Counted from the first letter of the stretch, positions 16,906 to 26,414 are shown. The stretch is DNA of 64,000 nucleotides from Actinoplanes oryzae (GCF_030757795.1 NZ_JAUQWH010000035.1:1-64000); one strand, 5' to 3'. Translations and numbers: made by a program. The notes: generated from the letters alone by a model not told the origin.

Positions 16906-16984
16906 GGGTTTCGAGCTGGAGCTGGGTGGGGCGCTCGGCCTTGGGAGGCGTGACCAGCGTTCGGCCCCCGAAGCGGAGAACGGG

Positions 16985-17025
16985 AACAGAAACAGAAACA
17001 GAAACAGAAACAGAAACAGAAACAG
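16985..17025. repeat. AAACAG hexanucleotide microsatellite
   Basis: Six to seven copies of AAACAG in tandem. This AT-leaning simple repeat is conspicuous in such a GC-rich genome. Confidence 0.9.
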
Positions 17026-17064
17026 GACACAGGGAGGGCGGGGAGCAGGGCGCGGGGAGACGGC

Positions 17065-17098
17065 ACGAGCCGCCCGGCACACCTGCCGGGCGGCTCGT
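17065..17098. terminator. Perfect 15-bp stem hairpin between convergent genes
   Basis: ACGAGCCGCCCGGCA (17065-17079) pairs perfectly with 17084-17098 around a CACC loop. There is no T-tract. It probably ends the two-component-system transcript and, from the other strand, the hydrolase transcript. Confidence 0.75.
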
Positions 17099-17314
17099 GG
17101 AGTAGAGCGGTGGTGAGGCGAAGGCAGAACAGGGCGAAGCTAGGCAGAACAGGGCGAAGCGGGGTGGAGCAGGGTGAAGCGAGGGACGAGCAGCGCTCAG
17201 CGTGGCGACCTCAGTGAGGGCGAAGCGAGGGAAGAGCAGGTTGAGCGGGGCTGAGCGAGGGTGAAGCAGGGGCGGAGCAGGGGTAGGGCGAGGTAGAGCG
17301 AGGAGGGGACAGGG

Positions 17315-19096
17315 TCAGCGGATTGCGACGTTGAAGAGCTTGTCGGCGGCGAGGGACTTGAAGGCGGCCAGGTTGGCGGGGGTGCTGTTGATGCTGATGT
17401 CGCGGTCGCCCTCGTCGTCCTTGGCGGTGTCGAAGTAGACGATGGCCTTGATGTTGGGGCGCTTCTTCAGCTCGGGGAGGACGCTCTTGAAGCCGGCGGT
17501 CTTGTCGGTGACCTTGTTGACGCGGTGGTAGACGCCCCACTCGGCGACCATGATGGGCTTCGAGGCGTGCTTGGTGGTGGCCCAGTCGTACCAGCCCTGG
17601 CCGCCGCCGGTCGGCTGGCGGTCGAGCAGGTCGCCGAACATGCCGTAGTGGTAGTAGCCCTTCTCGGCGGAGACGTAGGAGTCGAGGCCCATCCAGTCGA
17701 CGATGTCGTCGCCCGGGTAGAGGTCCTTCCACCAGGACTGGGCCATCCACTTCTCGTTGCCCATGTAGGCGAGGACGTTGATCGCGTTGGTGACGCCCTT
17801 GGCGCGCAGACGCTCGATGGTGTGGCGGTACATGGCGGCGAAGTCCTTGGCCTCCCAGCCGGAGCCGGCCTTGGCCACGACGTCGTTCTCGGGCTCGTGG
17901 TTGAGGACCAGGAAGAACTTCTCCGGGAAGCCGGCCTTGACCCGCGCGGCGAAGGCGTCGATGCGCTTGTCCTGCTCGCCCTTGGCGACCTTGGCCCAGG
18001 TGGAGCCGTAGGCGATCTTCCAGTTCATCAGCAGGATGCGCGGGGACTTGGGGTCGCGGGCCATGGCGATCTCGCTCTTGAGCGGGAACGGCTCGTCGCC
18101 CTTGTGGTACGTGTGGAAGATCGACGCGGTCCGGCCGGACAGCTTCTCCCAGTCCTTCAGCGCCTGGTCACGCGGCGCGTCGGTGAAGCCGCCCGCGGCG
18201 GCACCCCAGAGCACCCCGCAGGAGGGTACGAGCAGCTTGCCCGTCGCGCACTCCGACGACACGGGCGGCGGCATGTCCTCGTCGTCGACGGCCGGCGGCA
18301 CGGTCTCGTCCCCGGGCAGCACCGGCTCGGCGGCCGGAGCGGACGGCGGCGCGGCGGGCGAGGACGGCGACGCAGTGGGCGGCGTGGCGGGCGAGGACGG
18401 CGACGCAGTGGGCGGCGCGGTGGGCGAGGACGGCGACGCGGCGGGCGAGGACGGCGACGCGGCGGGCGAGGAGGGCAGCGGCGCGGGAGAAGAAGGAAGC
18501 GTGGACGGGGACTCGACAGGGGCCGGAGCGGCGGACGTGGAGATCAGGAGCGCCGGCGCGCCCGTGTTCTCGGCCGAGCGGAACCGGGTGACGGCGCTGG
18601 TCGCGGACGACTGCAGGGCGAAAGAGTACGTGCCCGGGCCGGTCACGGCCGAGCCGAGGTCGAACACGAGCTCCTTGGCGTCCACGCGCGGCGCCAGCGT
18701 GGCGACGGCGGCGCCGGGCTGCGGGGCCGACGACGAGGTCAGGGTCTTCTCCGACCAGGCCGTGTCGGCGACCCGGCTCAGCGTGAACTTGCCGACGACC
18801 TCGCCGATCGTGGTCAGGCGCAGGCGGGCGCCGGCGACGGACGTGCCCGCCGGGACGGCGAACTTGAGGAAGCCGATCTTCGTGTCCTTGTCGAGCCGGC
18901 CGACGGCCAGCTTCCCCTCGGCACCGAAGACGCCGTCCTTGCGGCCGCTGGACACGTACGTGTCGTCGGTCGCGGCCAGCTTCAGCTCGGGCCCGGTGTC
19001 CGCGCCGGCGGCCGGCGCGCTGCCGACCACGGTGCCCGCGCCGGCGGCCAGGGCGGCCAGGGCGGTGACGGACTTGGCAAGCTTCGAGCGACGCAA
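17315..19096 (-). CDS. Secreted DNRLRE-domain and GH26-like glycoside hydrolase
   Basis: 593 aa from a TTG at 19096, which has a strong GGGGGGAG ribosome site 6 bases upstream. A signal peptide (KLAKSVTALAALAAGAGTVV) is followed by a DNRLRE/CBM96-like beta module (ATDDTYVSSGRKDGVFG, KIGFLKFAVP), a long Ser/Pro/Ala linker (about residues 190-260) and a C-terminal TIM-barrel hydrolase. The barrel shows the acid/base motif LNHEPEND, and MVAEWGVYH with the likely nucleophile Glu, as in GH26 mannanases and related endoglycanases. The DNRLRE module is linked in other proteins to wall or polysaccharide binding. It is exported; the substrate (mannan or beta-glucan) cannot be told. Confidence 0.85.
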   Translation of the reverse strand: MRRSKLAKSVTALAALAAGAGTVVGSAPAAGADTGPELKLAATDDTYVSSGRKDGVFGAEGKLAVGRLDKDTKIGFLKFAVPAGTSVAGARLRLTTIGEVVGKFTLSRVADTAWSEKTLTSSSAPQPGAAVATLAPRVDAKELVFDLGSAVTGPGTYSFALQSSATSAVTRFRSAENTGAPALLISTSAAPAPVESPSTLPSSPAPLPSSPAASPSSPAASPSSPTAPPTASPSSPATPPTASPSSPAAPPSAPAAEPVLPGDETVPPAVDDEDMPPPVSSECATGKLLVPSCGVLWGAAAGGFTDAPRDQALKDWEKLSGRTASIFHTYHKGDEPFPLKSEIAMARDPKSPRILLMNWKIAYGSTWAKVAKGEQDKRIDAFAARVKAGFPEKFFLVLNHEPENDVVAKAGSGWEAKDFAAMYRHTIERLRAKGVTNAINVLAYMGNEKWMAQSWWKDLYPGDDIVDWMGLDSYVSAEKGYYHYGMFGDLLDRQPTGGGQGWYDWATTKHASKPIMVAEWGVYHRVNKVTDKTAGFKSVLPELKKRPNIKAIVYFDTAKDDEGDRDISINSTPANLAAFKSLAADKLFNVAIR

Positions 19097-19489
19097 TGTG
19101 TTCTCCCCCCGCTGTCCGGCCGGGTGTCGGCCGGGCATGAGGGAAACCATCCGGGCGTTCCGGTGCGGGTTCCGTGCCCGGCCGGGTGCGAGCCGGTTGC
19201 GGACGGCACCTTCGGCGGCACTTGAGGATTCCGGCGCTCGAACTCCGCCACGAAACCGGCAGATCGGTCGGCGAAAAGGAGTGTGCCGGCCCGCGGAAGG
19301 ACTGCGGCAGCCAACCGGGGGAGGGCGGGGAGAAGCCGAGCAGATAATGATCGACAACGAGCCGGAGGAGAAGACACCCACGGCCGGAGAGACAGACCGG
19401 CCAGGAACAGGCACACGCGGCCGGAGAAATAGTCCGGCCAGGAAGAGACACATGCGGCCGGAGAGACAGGCCGGCCCGGAGGAGGACCG
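19097..19489. repeat. Divergent intergenic region with a 37-bp tandem repeat
   Basis: At about 19375-19480 three units begin with GGCCGGAGAGACAG or a variant and contain a matching CCGGCC, with a 36-37 bp period; each can form a small hairpin. The rest (19097-19370) must hold the promoter of the hydrolase gene and shows no gene. The GGAGGAGG ribosome site of the dipeptidase gene is the end of the last unit. Confidence 0.65.
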
Positions 19490-20713
19490 ATGAACGCAGT
19501 ACCGGACGTCGTCACCGCGGCGCTCGCGACAGCGCCCGTGATCGACGGGCACAACGACCTGCCGATGGTGCTGCGCGCCCGCCAGGGCTACCGGGTGGAG
19601 GGACTCGACGCGGACCGCAGCCACGAGTTCCACACGGACATCGCCCGGCTCCGGCGCGGCGGCGTGGGTGGCCAGTTCTGGTCCGTCTACGTCCCGTCCG
19701 ACCTGCCCGAACCGGAAGCCGTCGTCGCCACGCTCGAGCAGGTGGACGCCGTGCACCGGATGGTGGCGGCCTACCCGGACGACTTCGCCGTCGCGTACAC
19801 GTCGAGGGGTGTGCGGGAAGCGCAACGGGCCGGGAAGATCGCCTCGCTGATCGGCATCGAGGGCGGGCACAGCATCGCGTCCTCCCTCGGCGTGCTGCGC
19901 ATGTTCGCGCGGCTCGGGGTCCGCTACATGACGCTGACACACAACAACAACACCCCGTGGGCGGACTCGGCGGCCGAGGAGGGCGCGGTCGGCGGCCTCA
20001 ACGACGAGGGCCGCGCGGTCGTGGCCGAGATGCAGCGCGTCGGCATGCTGGTCGACCTCTCGCACGTGGCGACCACCACCATGCACGCGGCGCTCGATGT
20101 CGCGCGGGCTCCGGTCATCTTCAGCCACTCGTCGGCGCGTGCCGTGAGCGACCACCGCCGCAACGCCCCTGACGACGTGCTGCGCAAGCTGCGGGACAAC
20201 CGGGGCGTGTGCATGGCGACGTTCGTGCCGTCGTTCGTGTCGGGGGAGGTGGCGGCCTGGGAGAGCGCTGCGGAGGAGGAATGGTCGCGGCTCGGGCTGC
20301 CCGCGATCAACGGCTGGCCGCGTGCGCCGCGCCCCGGCGAGGAGATTCCGGACACCGACGCGATCGAGCGCGGCCCGTACGGCGATCAGGTCCCCGGGCC
20401 CTTCCGGCCCTGGCTCGCCGCGCACCCCCGCCCGGTCGCCACGATCGCGCAGGTCGCCGAGCACATCGAGCACATCCGCGAGGTCGCGGGCGTCGACAGC
20501 GTCGGGCTCGGCGGCGACTACGACGGCTGTTTCCGGCTGCCCGCGGGCCTGGAGGACGTGTCGGGCTACCCGCGCCTGCTGACCGAGCTGGCGAACCGCG
20601 GCTGGCCCGAGGCGGACCTCGCCAAGCTCACCGGCGGCAACGTGCTGCGTGTGCTGGAGGAGACCGAGGAGTTCGCGAGTGCCCCGCAGTGGCCGGTGGG
20701 GGGAGGCCGCTGA
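19490..20713 (+). CDS. Membrane dipeptidase family (peptidase M19)
   Basis: 407 aa; ATG with ribosome site GGAGGAGG. Zinc ligands expected for renal-dipeptidase homologues are present: VIDGHNDLP (H21, D23), GIEGGHSI (Glu), DLSHVATTTM and IFSHSSARA (two His), and the substrate-side Asp in GLGGDYDGC. These enzymes cleave dipeptides, including those with a D-residue at the C-terminus, and some degrade peptidoglycan or antibiotic fragments. There is no signal peptide, so it acts in the cytoplasm. The next gene, a cyclic-di-GMP protein, starts 80 bases later on the same strand. Confidence 0.92.
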   Translation: MNAVPDVVTAALATAPVIDGHNDLPMVLRARQGYRVEGLDADRSHEFHTDIARLRRGGVGGQFWSVYVPSDLPEPEAVVATLEQVDAVHRMVAAYPDDFAVAYTSRGVREAQRAGKIASLIGIEGGHSIASSLGVLRMFARLGVRYMTLTHNNNTPWADSAAEEGAVGGLNDEGRAVVAEMQRVGMLVDLSHVATTTMHAALDVARAPVIFSHSSARAVSDHRRNAPDDVLRKLRDNRGVCMATFVPSFVSGEVAAWESAAEEEWSRLGLPAINGWPRAPRPGEEIPDTDAIERGPYGDQVPGPFRPWLAAHPRPVATIAQVAEHIEHIREVAGVDSVGLGGDYDGCFRLPAGLEDVSGYPRLLTELANRGWPEADLAKLTGGNVLRVLEETEEFASAPQWPVGGGR

Positions 20714-20792
20714 CGGCGAAGTACTCAAGTGCCCCCGGGCGCGCCCGATTCGAACGGCGTTGCGGTCCCGAGACGGCGAGGGGGGAGGACCG

Positions 20793-23600
20793 ATGGCCGG
20801 CATCCGCCGCCGGAGCTGCGCTCTTCCGCTCGCCGTCCTGCTCGCGGTGGCCGCCTTCGCCGCGTGCATGCTGCTCGCGCCGGGCGGCCGTCCGGTCACG
20901 CAGACGGTCACGAACCTCGCCTCGCTCGTCATGACGGTCGCGGCCGGCGTGGCGTGCCTGGTCCGGGCCGCGCTCCGGCCCGGGCGGGCGCGCTGGTCGT
21001 GGGTGCTGATCGGGCTGGGCTGCTGGTCCTACGCGTACGGGTCCGGCAGCTGGGCCTGGATCGAGACCCTGCACGGCGGGCAGGTCACCACGCCCGGCTG
21101 GCCCGACCTGGGCTTCCTCGGCATGGTGCCGCTCGCCACGGCGGGCCTGGTGCTGGTGCCCGCCGTCCGCGCCTCGCGCGCGCACCGGGTCCGCGGCGTC
21201 GTCGACGGGCTCATGGTCGCCTGCTCGCTCATGCTGATCAGCTGGATCCTCGTGCTCGGACCGGTCGCCGGCACGGGCGCCACGGGCCGGGCCGCGCTCA
21301 TGGTGGTGATGGCCTATCCGGCCGGGGACATCGTGCTGATCACGGTGGCCCTCTACACGCTCGCGCTGCGCCGGCGGGCCGGCCAGGACTCGGCCGCCCT
21401 CATGCTCCTCGCCGCCGGGCTCGCCCTGATCGGGCTCACCGACAGCGTGTACGCCTACCTGACGCTGCACTCCGCCTACACCTCCGGCGGGGTGCTCGAC
21501 ACGGGCTGGTTCGCCGCCTGGGGGCTGATCCTGCTCGCCGCGTGCCATCCGGCCCGGCCCCGCGTGCGGCGGCCCGTGGGGGAGACGCCGGGGGAGCCCG
21601 TCGCGCTGCTTCTCCCGTACGCCGCAGTGCTCGCCGCCGTCCTGTGCACCGCCGTCGCCTACGCGGTCTCGGGCGGCGCCGACACCGTCGTCGTCTGGGC
21701 GCGCTCGGTGCTGATCCTGCTCATCGTCGTCCGGCAGCTGCTCACCCTCGTCGAGAACAAGCATCTGACCGCCGGCCTCGAGGCGCGCGTGGGTGCCCGT
21801 ACCGTCGAGTTGCGCGAGCGGGAACAGCGCTTCCGCGCCCTGCTGCGCCACAGCAGCGACTCGGTGGCGGTGATCGACGCCGACGGGATCATCCGGCAGC
21901 AGAGCGACTCCGTGGAGCGCATCTTCGGCTGGCGGGCCGAGCAGCTCCTCGGCCGCCGGCTCGCCGACCATCTCGACGTGGCCGACGCCGGCGCCCGGTT
22001 CTCGGCCGCCGTCGCCGCCGTCGTGGCCGGGCCCGGGCGGGTCGCGACGCTGCAGCTGCCGGTCCGGCACGCCGACGGCCGGGTACGCCTGGCGGAGATG
22101 ACCATCACCGAGAAGCTCGCCGACCCCGTCGTCCGCGGCCTCGTGCTCAACACCCGGGACGTGCACGACGCCCGGGAGCTGCAGGAACGGCTGGTCCACG
22201 AGGCGTATCACGACCGGTTGACGGGGCTGTCGGGGCGGGCGTTGTTCGCCGAGCGCATCGCCGCGGTGGCCGCGTACGGCGGGCGTACCCCGGCGGTCAC
22301 GGTGTTGATCGTCGATCTCGACGGCTTCCAGCAGGTCAACGACAGCCTGGGGCACGCCGTGGGCGACGAGCTCCTGGTGCACGTCGCCGGCCGGATCGGC
22401 GCGGAGGTGCGCGACGGCGACCTGGTCGCCCGGATCGGCGGCGACGAGTTCGGCGTGATCGTCCCCTCGGGCACCCGGGCGGACGCCCAGGCGGTGGCCG
22501 ACCGTCTGGTGACCGCGTTGCGCGAGCCGTTCACGGCCGGCGACCGGACGCTGCACACCACCGTCAGCATCGGCCTGGCGATCATGGAGTCGGTCGTCTC
22601 CGCGGACGACTTGATCCGCAACGCCGACCTCGCCCTGTCGCGGGCCAAGGCGTCGGGCGGCGACACGGTCGCGGCGTACGACCCGGCCATGCTCGCCGGG
22701 CTCGTCGACCGGCTCGCGCTCGAGGCGGACCTGCGCGCCGCGCTGGCCCGCGACGAGCTGACCCTGCACTACCAGCCGACGGTCGACCTGCGTACGGGCG
22801 GCATCGTCGGCTTCGAGGCCCTGGTCCGCTGGCGGCATCCGGAGCGCGGCCTGGTCCCGCCGCTCGACTTCATCGGCATCGCCGAGGCGTCCGGGCTCAT
22901 CGTCCCGCTGGGCCGCTGGGTCCTCACCGAGGCCTGCCGCCAGGCGGTCCGCTGGGGCGCCGGCGGCACCCGGCCGTTCAAGATGGCGGTCAACGTGTCG
23001 GTCCGCCAGTTCGAGCAGGGCGACCTGGCCGGCGTGGTCGCCGCCGTGCTCGCGGAGACCGGCCTGCCCGCCGCGGCGCTGTGCCTGGAGATGACCGAGA
23101 GCGTCCTGCTCACCGACACCGACGAGAACCTCGCCGAGCTGCACCGCCTGAAGGCCCTCGGCGTGACCCTCGCCATGGACGACTTCGGGACGGGCTACTC
23201 GTCGCTCGCCTACCTGCGCCGGTACCCGATGGACATCCTGAAGATCGACCGCTCGTTCGTCGACCGGCTGGGCGGGGAGCGGGAGGACGAGGCGCTGGTC
23301 CGCACGATCGTCCGGCTGGCCCGCACGCTGGGCATGACGACGGTGGCCGAGGGCATCGAGAACGCCACGCAGCTGGCCATGCTGCGCGCGCTGGACTGCG
23401 ATCTGGCGCAGGGCTACCACCTGTCGCGGCCGCTGCCGGCGGCCGAGGCGGGCCCGCTGTGGGAGAACGACCTGTCCCGCCGGCTCGCCGAGGCGGGCAC
23501 GCCTCAGCTCGCCGAGGCGGGCACGCCTCAGCTCGCCGAGGCGGGCACGCCTCAGCTCACCGCGGCGGCCACCGCCCGTCCGGCGCTGCGGCCGGAGTAG
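20793..23600 (+). CDS. Membrane PAS-GGDEF-EAL cyclic-di-GMP signalling protein
   Basis: 935 aa from the ATG at 20793, preceded by GGGGGGAGG. The N-terminal 320 residues have about ten membrane helices and form an unassigned sensor. A short coiled coil and a PAS domain (FRALLRHSSDSVAVIDADG, residues about 345-460) follow. The GGDEF domain has an intact RIGGDEFG active site (about residue 549); the EAL domain retains GFEALVRW, NVSVRQF, MTESVLL, DDFGTGYSS and KIDRSFV, so both synthesis and hydrolysis of c-di-GMP look possible. No RxxD inhibitory site was checked in detail. The C-terminus carries an eight-residue repeat (LAEAGTPQ) three times. c-di-GMP controls development in actinomycetes. Confidence 0.93.
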   Translation: MAGIRRRSCALPLAVLLAVAAFAACMLLAPGGRPVTQTVTNLASLVMTVAAGVACLVRAALRPGRARWSWVLIGLGCWSYAYGSGSWAWIETLHGGQVTTPGWPDLGFLGMVPLATAGLVLVPAVRASRAHRVRGVVDGLMVACSLMLISWILVLGPVAGTGATGRAALMVVMAYPAGDIVLITVALYTLALRRRAGQDSAALMLLAAGLALIGLTDSVYAYLTLHSAYTSGGVLDTGWFAAWGLILLAACHPARPRVRRPVGETPGEPVALLLPYAAVLAAVLCTAVAYAVSGGADTVVVWARSVLILLIVVRQLLTLVENKHLTAGLEARVGARTVELREREQRFRALLRHSSDSVAVIDADGIIRQQSDSVERIFGWRAEQLLGRRLADHLDVADAGARFSAAVAAVVAGPGRVATLQLPVRHADGRVRLAEMTITEKLADPVVRGLVLNTRDVHDARELQERLVHEAYHDRLTGLSGRALFAERIAAVAAYGGRTPAVTVLIVDLDGFQQVNDSLGHAVGDELLVHVAGRIGAEVRDGDLVARIGGDEFGVIVPSGTRADAQAVADRLVTALREPFTAGDRTLHTTVSIGLAIMESVVSADDLIRNADLALSRAKASGGDTVAAYDPAMLAGLVDRLALEADLRAALARDELTLHYQPTVDLRTGGIVGFEALVRWRHPERGLVPPLDFIGIAEASGLIVPLGRWVLTEACRQAVRWGAGGTRPFKMAVNVSVRQFEQGDLAGVVAAVLAETGLPAAALCLEMTESVLLTDTDENLAELHRLKALGVTLAMDDFGTGYSSLAYLRRYPMDILKIDRSFVDRLGGEREDEALVRTIVRLARTLGMTTVAEGIENATQLAMLRALDCDLAQGYHLSRPLPAAEAGPLWENDLSRRLAEAGTPQLAEAGTPQLAEAGTPQLTAAATARPALRPE
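23488..23562. repeat. 24-bp in-frame tandem repeat at the 3' end of the GGDEF-EAL gene
   Basis: Three units of 24 bp (CTCGCCGAGGCGGGCACGCC core), encoding LAEAGTPQ. The last unit overlaps the 3' end of the convergent FAD dehydrogenase gene. Confidence 0.85.
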
Positions 23601-25210
23601 AGGCAGCCGCCGAGGAAGGTGCCCTCCAGCGCGCTGTAGCCGTGCATCCCGCCGCCGCCGAAGCCGGCCACCTCGCCGGCCGCGTACAGGCCCGGGACCT
23701 GCGTGCCGTCCGGGCGCAGGACCCGGGCGTCGAGGTCGGTGTGCAGGCCGCCGAGGGTCTTGCGGGTGAGGACGGTGAGGCGTACGGCGATGAGGGGTCC
23801 AGCCTTCGGATCGAGCAGCCGGTGCGGGGTGGCCACCCGGATCAGCTTGTCGCCCCGGTAGCGGCGGGCGGCGTGGATCGCCATGACCTGCGCGTCCTTG
23901 CTGAACGGGTTGCTCATCTGGCGGTCGCGGTCCTCGATCGTGCGCCGGACGTGCGCGGGGTCGAGCGCCGGCCCCTCGTCCTCGGCGGCCAGCTTGTTCA
24001 TGCCGTCGATCAGCTCGTCCAGGGATCCCGCGACCACGAAGTCGGATCCGTGCCGCTTGAAGGCCTCGACGGGCGGGGTGGCGCCGGGCAGGACCCGCCG
24101 GAGGACCTGGCGGACGCTCCTGCCGGTGAGGTCCGGGTTCTGCTCCGAGCCGGAGAGGGCGAACTCCTTCTCGAGGATCTTCTGGGTGAGGACGAACCAC
24201 GAGTAGTCGTGGCCGGTGCCCCGCAGGTGCCGCAGCGTGGCCAAGGTGTCGAAGCCCGGATACAGCGGCGCGGGGAGGCGCTCGCCGGTCGCGTCCAGCC
24301 ACAGCGACGACGGGCCCGGCACGACCCGGATGCCGTGCCCCGGCCAGATCGGGTCCCAGTTGTGCAGCCCCTCGACGTAGTGCCACATGCGGTCGGGGTT
24401 GATGACCTGGCCGCCGGCGCGCTCGGTGATGCCGAGCATCCGGCCGTCGACGTAGGCGGGGACGCCGGCGACCATGCGGCGCGGCGGGGAACCCAGCCGG
24501 GCGGGCCACGCCCGGCGCACGAGGTCGTGGTCGGCGCCGATGCCGCCGGAGGTGACGATCACGGCGGGGGCGGCGTACTCGAAATCGGCCGTCTCCACCC
24601 GCGAGCTGGACCGGCCGCGCTCGACGTCGCTGGGCTCGAGCACCTTGCCGCAGACGCCGGTGACCGCGCCGGCGGTGACGACCAGCTCGTCCACGCGGTG
24701 CCGGAAGGCGAACGTGACCCGCCCCCGCTCGGCGGCCGCCCGCACGTGCCGCACGAAGGGCTCCAGGATGCCCGGGCCGGTGCCCCAGGTGATGTGGAAG
24801 CGCGGCACGGAGTTGCCGTGGCCGCCGGCCTGGCCGCCGCCGCGCTCGATCCAGTTGACGACGGGGAAGAACCGCACGCCGCGCTCGTGCAGCCAGGAGC
24901 GCTTCTCCCCAGCGGCGAACTCGACGTACGCCCGAGCCCAGCGCCGCGGCCAGTGGTCCTCCTCGCGGTCGAACGCCGCCGTGCCCTGCCAGTCCTGCCA
25001 CGCCAGGTCGAAGGAGTCGCGGATGCCCATCCGGCGCTGCTCGGGCGAGTCCACCAGGAACATGCCGCCGAACGACCAGAACGCCTGCCCGCCGAGGCTC
25101 TGCGCCGGCTCCTGGTCGAGCAGCAGCACCCGCTTGCCGGCGTCGGCCAGCTCCGCGGTGGCGACGAGTCCGGCGAGTCCCGCACCCACGACGATGACAT
25201 CCGCATCCAT
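23552..25210 (-). CDS. FAD-binding dehydrogenase (3-ketosteroid dehydrogenase/fumarate-reductase-like)
   Basis: 552 aa. The Rossmann FAD motif is VIVVGAGLAGLVA at residues 6-18, with LLDQEPA at the end of the second strand. The C-terminal signature GGLHTDLDARVLR, GLYAAGEVAGFGG and the glycine-rich GFGGGGMHGYSALEGTFLGG are typical of a large actinobacterial family of flavin dehydrogenases of the FAD_binding_2 type. The substrate is unknown. Its start is leaderless: TAGGTT lies six bases upstream of the ATG. The coding end overlaps the convergent GGDEF-EAL gene by 49 bp, through the repeat array. It is divergent from a PucR regulator, which may control it. Confidence 0.9.
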   Translation of the reverse strand: MDADVIVVGAGLAGLVATAELADAGKRVLLLDQEPAQSLGGQAFWSFGGMFLVDSPEQRRMGIRDSFDLAWQDWQGTAAFDREEDHWPRRWARAYVEFAAGEKRSWLHERGVRFFPVVNWIERGGGQAGGHGNSVPRFHITWGTGPGILEPFVRHVRAAAERGRVTFAFRHRVDELVVTAGAVTGVCGKVLEPSDVERGRSSSRVETADFEYAAPAVIVTSGGIGADHDLVRRAWPARLGSPPRRMVAGVPAYVDGRMLGITERAGGQVINPDRMWHYVEGLHNWDPIWPGHGIRVVPGPSSLWLDATGERLPAPLYPGFDTLATLRHLRGTGHDYSWFVLTQKILEKEFALSGSEQNPDLTGRSVRQVLRRVLPGATPPVEAFKRHGSDFVVAGSLDELIDGMNKLAAEDEGPALDPAHVRRTIEDRDRQMSNPFSKDAQVMAIHAARRYRGDKLIRVATPHRLLDPKAGPLIAVRLTVLTRKTLGGLHTDLDARVLRPDGTQVPGLYAAGEVAGFGGGGMHGYSALEGTFLGGCLYSGRSAGRAVAAAVS

Positions 25211-25216
25211 CCGTCC

Positions 25217-25222
25217 AACCTA
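25217..25222 (-). promoter_or_regulatory. -10 element of the FAD dehydrogenase gene (leaderless)
   Basis: On the minus strand TAGGTT is followed by six bases and then the ATG, with no ribosome site. It touches the palindrome at 25223-25236. Confidence 0.55.
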
Positions 25223-25236
25223 GGCATCCGGATGCC
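25223..25236. promoter_or_regulatory. 14-bp perfect palindrome in the pucR/FAD dehydrogenase intergenic region
   Basis: GGCATCCGGATGCC is a perfect palindrome immediately upstream of the minus-strand -10 element and 57 bases before the PucR start. A candidate operator for the adjacent regulator. Confidence 0.55.
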
Positions 25237-25292
25237 AAGATGGTGCGTCCGCGGCGCACAATCTGCCCTCCGCTTTATCACCGGGATGACAA

Positions 25293-26414
25293 ATGGACCT
25301 GACCGCATGGGCCCCGCAGCTCCGCGAACGGCTGCTGCACACGATCCGGGCCGCGATGCGGGCGCAGGGCCGCTCGCTCTCCGGCGGGCAGGGCCGCGGG
25401 CTGACCCTGGGCGTCGACACCGCCGTGGCCGCCCTGGCCGACGTCGCCGCCGATCCGGGACACGATCTGAGCGAGGCGCGATCCGTCTTCCGCCGGCTGG
25501 GCGCCACCGAGTTCCACGAGGGCCACCGCATCGACGCCCTGCGCGGGGTGCTGTCGCTGGGCGGCCGGGAGATGTGGGCGTACCTGTCCGGCCAGGACCT
25601 GCCGCCACCGGCGTTGTACGCGCTCGCGTCCACGCTCTTCGGCCTGGTCGACACGCTCGCCGGTGCCGCCGCCGAGGGCTACCTGCGCGAGCAGGAGCAG
25701 CACGCCCGCGACTGGGACACCACCCGCCGCCGGCTGATCACCCTGCTCGTCCAGGTGGATCCGCCGTCAGTGACCGTGCTCCAGGCCGCCGCGGACGCCG
25801 CCCGCTGGCCCCTGCCGGACACCGTCGCCGTGCTCAGCGTGGACAGCACCGACGGCGGCAACCTCGCCCGCGCCGCCGGCCACGGCACGATCGCCGCGGT
25901 CATCAATGACGCCACGCGGATGATCGTGCCCGCCCCTTCGACTCCGGGACGCATCGCGCATCTCACCGCCGTGCTCAAGGGGCGGCGCGCCGCTCTCGGT
26001 CCCGCCGTGCCGCTGGCGTCGGCGCGGGAGTCGTACCGGCTGTCCGGGCGGGCGCTGCGGGTGCTGCCCTTCGGGCCGGGCGGCGGGCTGGTGCGCTGCG
26101 ACGAACGGCTGTTCGACCTGCTGACCGGCTGGGAGCCGGGGCTCATGGACAGGTACGCCCGGACCGTCCTGTACGCGCTGTCCGCGCTGCGGGATCCCGA
26201 GCTGGAGACGTTGTACGCGTGGCTGCGCGCCCAGGGCCAGGTGGTCCCGACGGCCGAGGCGCTGCACGCCCACCCGCAGACGGTCCGGTATCGGCTGCGC
26301 AACATCCGGCGGGTGGCGGGGGAGCTGCTCGACGATCCGGACGCGCGGTTGTCGCTGCAGCTGGCGTTGCAGCACCGGTTCCGCGCCGGGGAGGGACGTC
26401 TTCTAGGATCCTAG
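25293..26414 (+). CDS. PucR-family transcriptional regulator
   Basis: 373 aa. The C-terminal PucR helix-turn-helix is clear: ALHAHPQTVRYRLRNIRRV, then a LSLQLALQH tail. The middle domain (about residues 165-260) is a GGDEF-like/CdaR-type module without a GGDEF motif, as usual for the family; the N-terminal helical region is RsbRD-like. PucR-type proteins are one-component regulators of purine or other catabolism. It is divergent from the FAD dehydrogenase with a perfect palindrome between them, which makes that gene the likely target. The stop codon lies at the end of a 12-bp palindrome CTAGGATCCTAG (26403-26414). Confidence 0.9.
   Translation: MDLTAWAPQLRERLLHTIRAAMRAQGRSLSGGQGRGLTLGVDTAVAALADVAADPGHDLSEARSVFRRLGATEFHEGHRIDALRGVLSLGGREMWAYLSGQDLPPPALYALASTLFGLVDTLAGAAAEGYLREQEQHARDWDTTRRRLITLLVQVDPPSVTVLQAAADAARWPLPDTVAVLSVDSTDGGNLARAAGHGTIAAVINDATRMIVPAPSTPGRIAHLTAVLKGRRAALGPAVPLASARESYRLSGRALRVLPFGPGGGLVRCDERLFDLLTGWEPGLMDRYARTVLYALSALRDPELETLYAWLRAQGQVVPTAEALHAHPQTVRYRLRNIRRVAGELLDDPDARLSLQLALQHRFRAGEGRLLGS

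Larger units (their letters stand above)
16734..17314. other. Long intergenic region with several repeat types and a terminator
   Basis: This 581-base stretch between convergent genes contains the 25-bp array (to about 16905), a hexanucleotide array (16985-17025), a perfect terminator hairpin (17065-17098) and a purine-rich degenerate repeat with GGGCGAAGC and GAGCAGGG words (about 17110-17310). I see no credible gene in it. Confidence 0.7.

Noticed and set aside
15543-17066. Long minus-strand frames through the response regulator and repeats
   Set aside because: They cover a clear receiver/LuxR gene on the plus strand and are mostly repeat-encoded Pro/Thr/Arg.
20628-25259. Very long open frames on the strand opposite, and in another frame, over the c-di-GMP and FAD genes
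   Set aside because: High GC leaves antisense and off-frames open by chance. The translations are Arg/Ala/Pro/Gly-rich without domains, while the genes I list here carry full motif sets.
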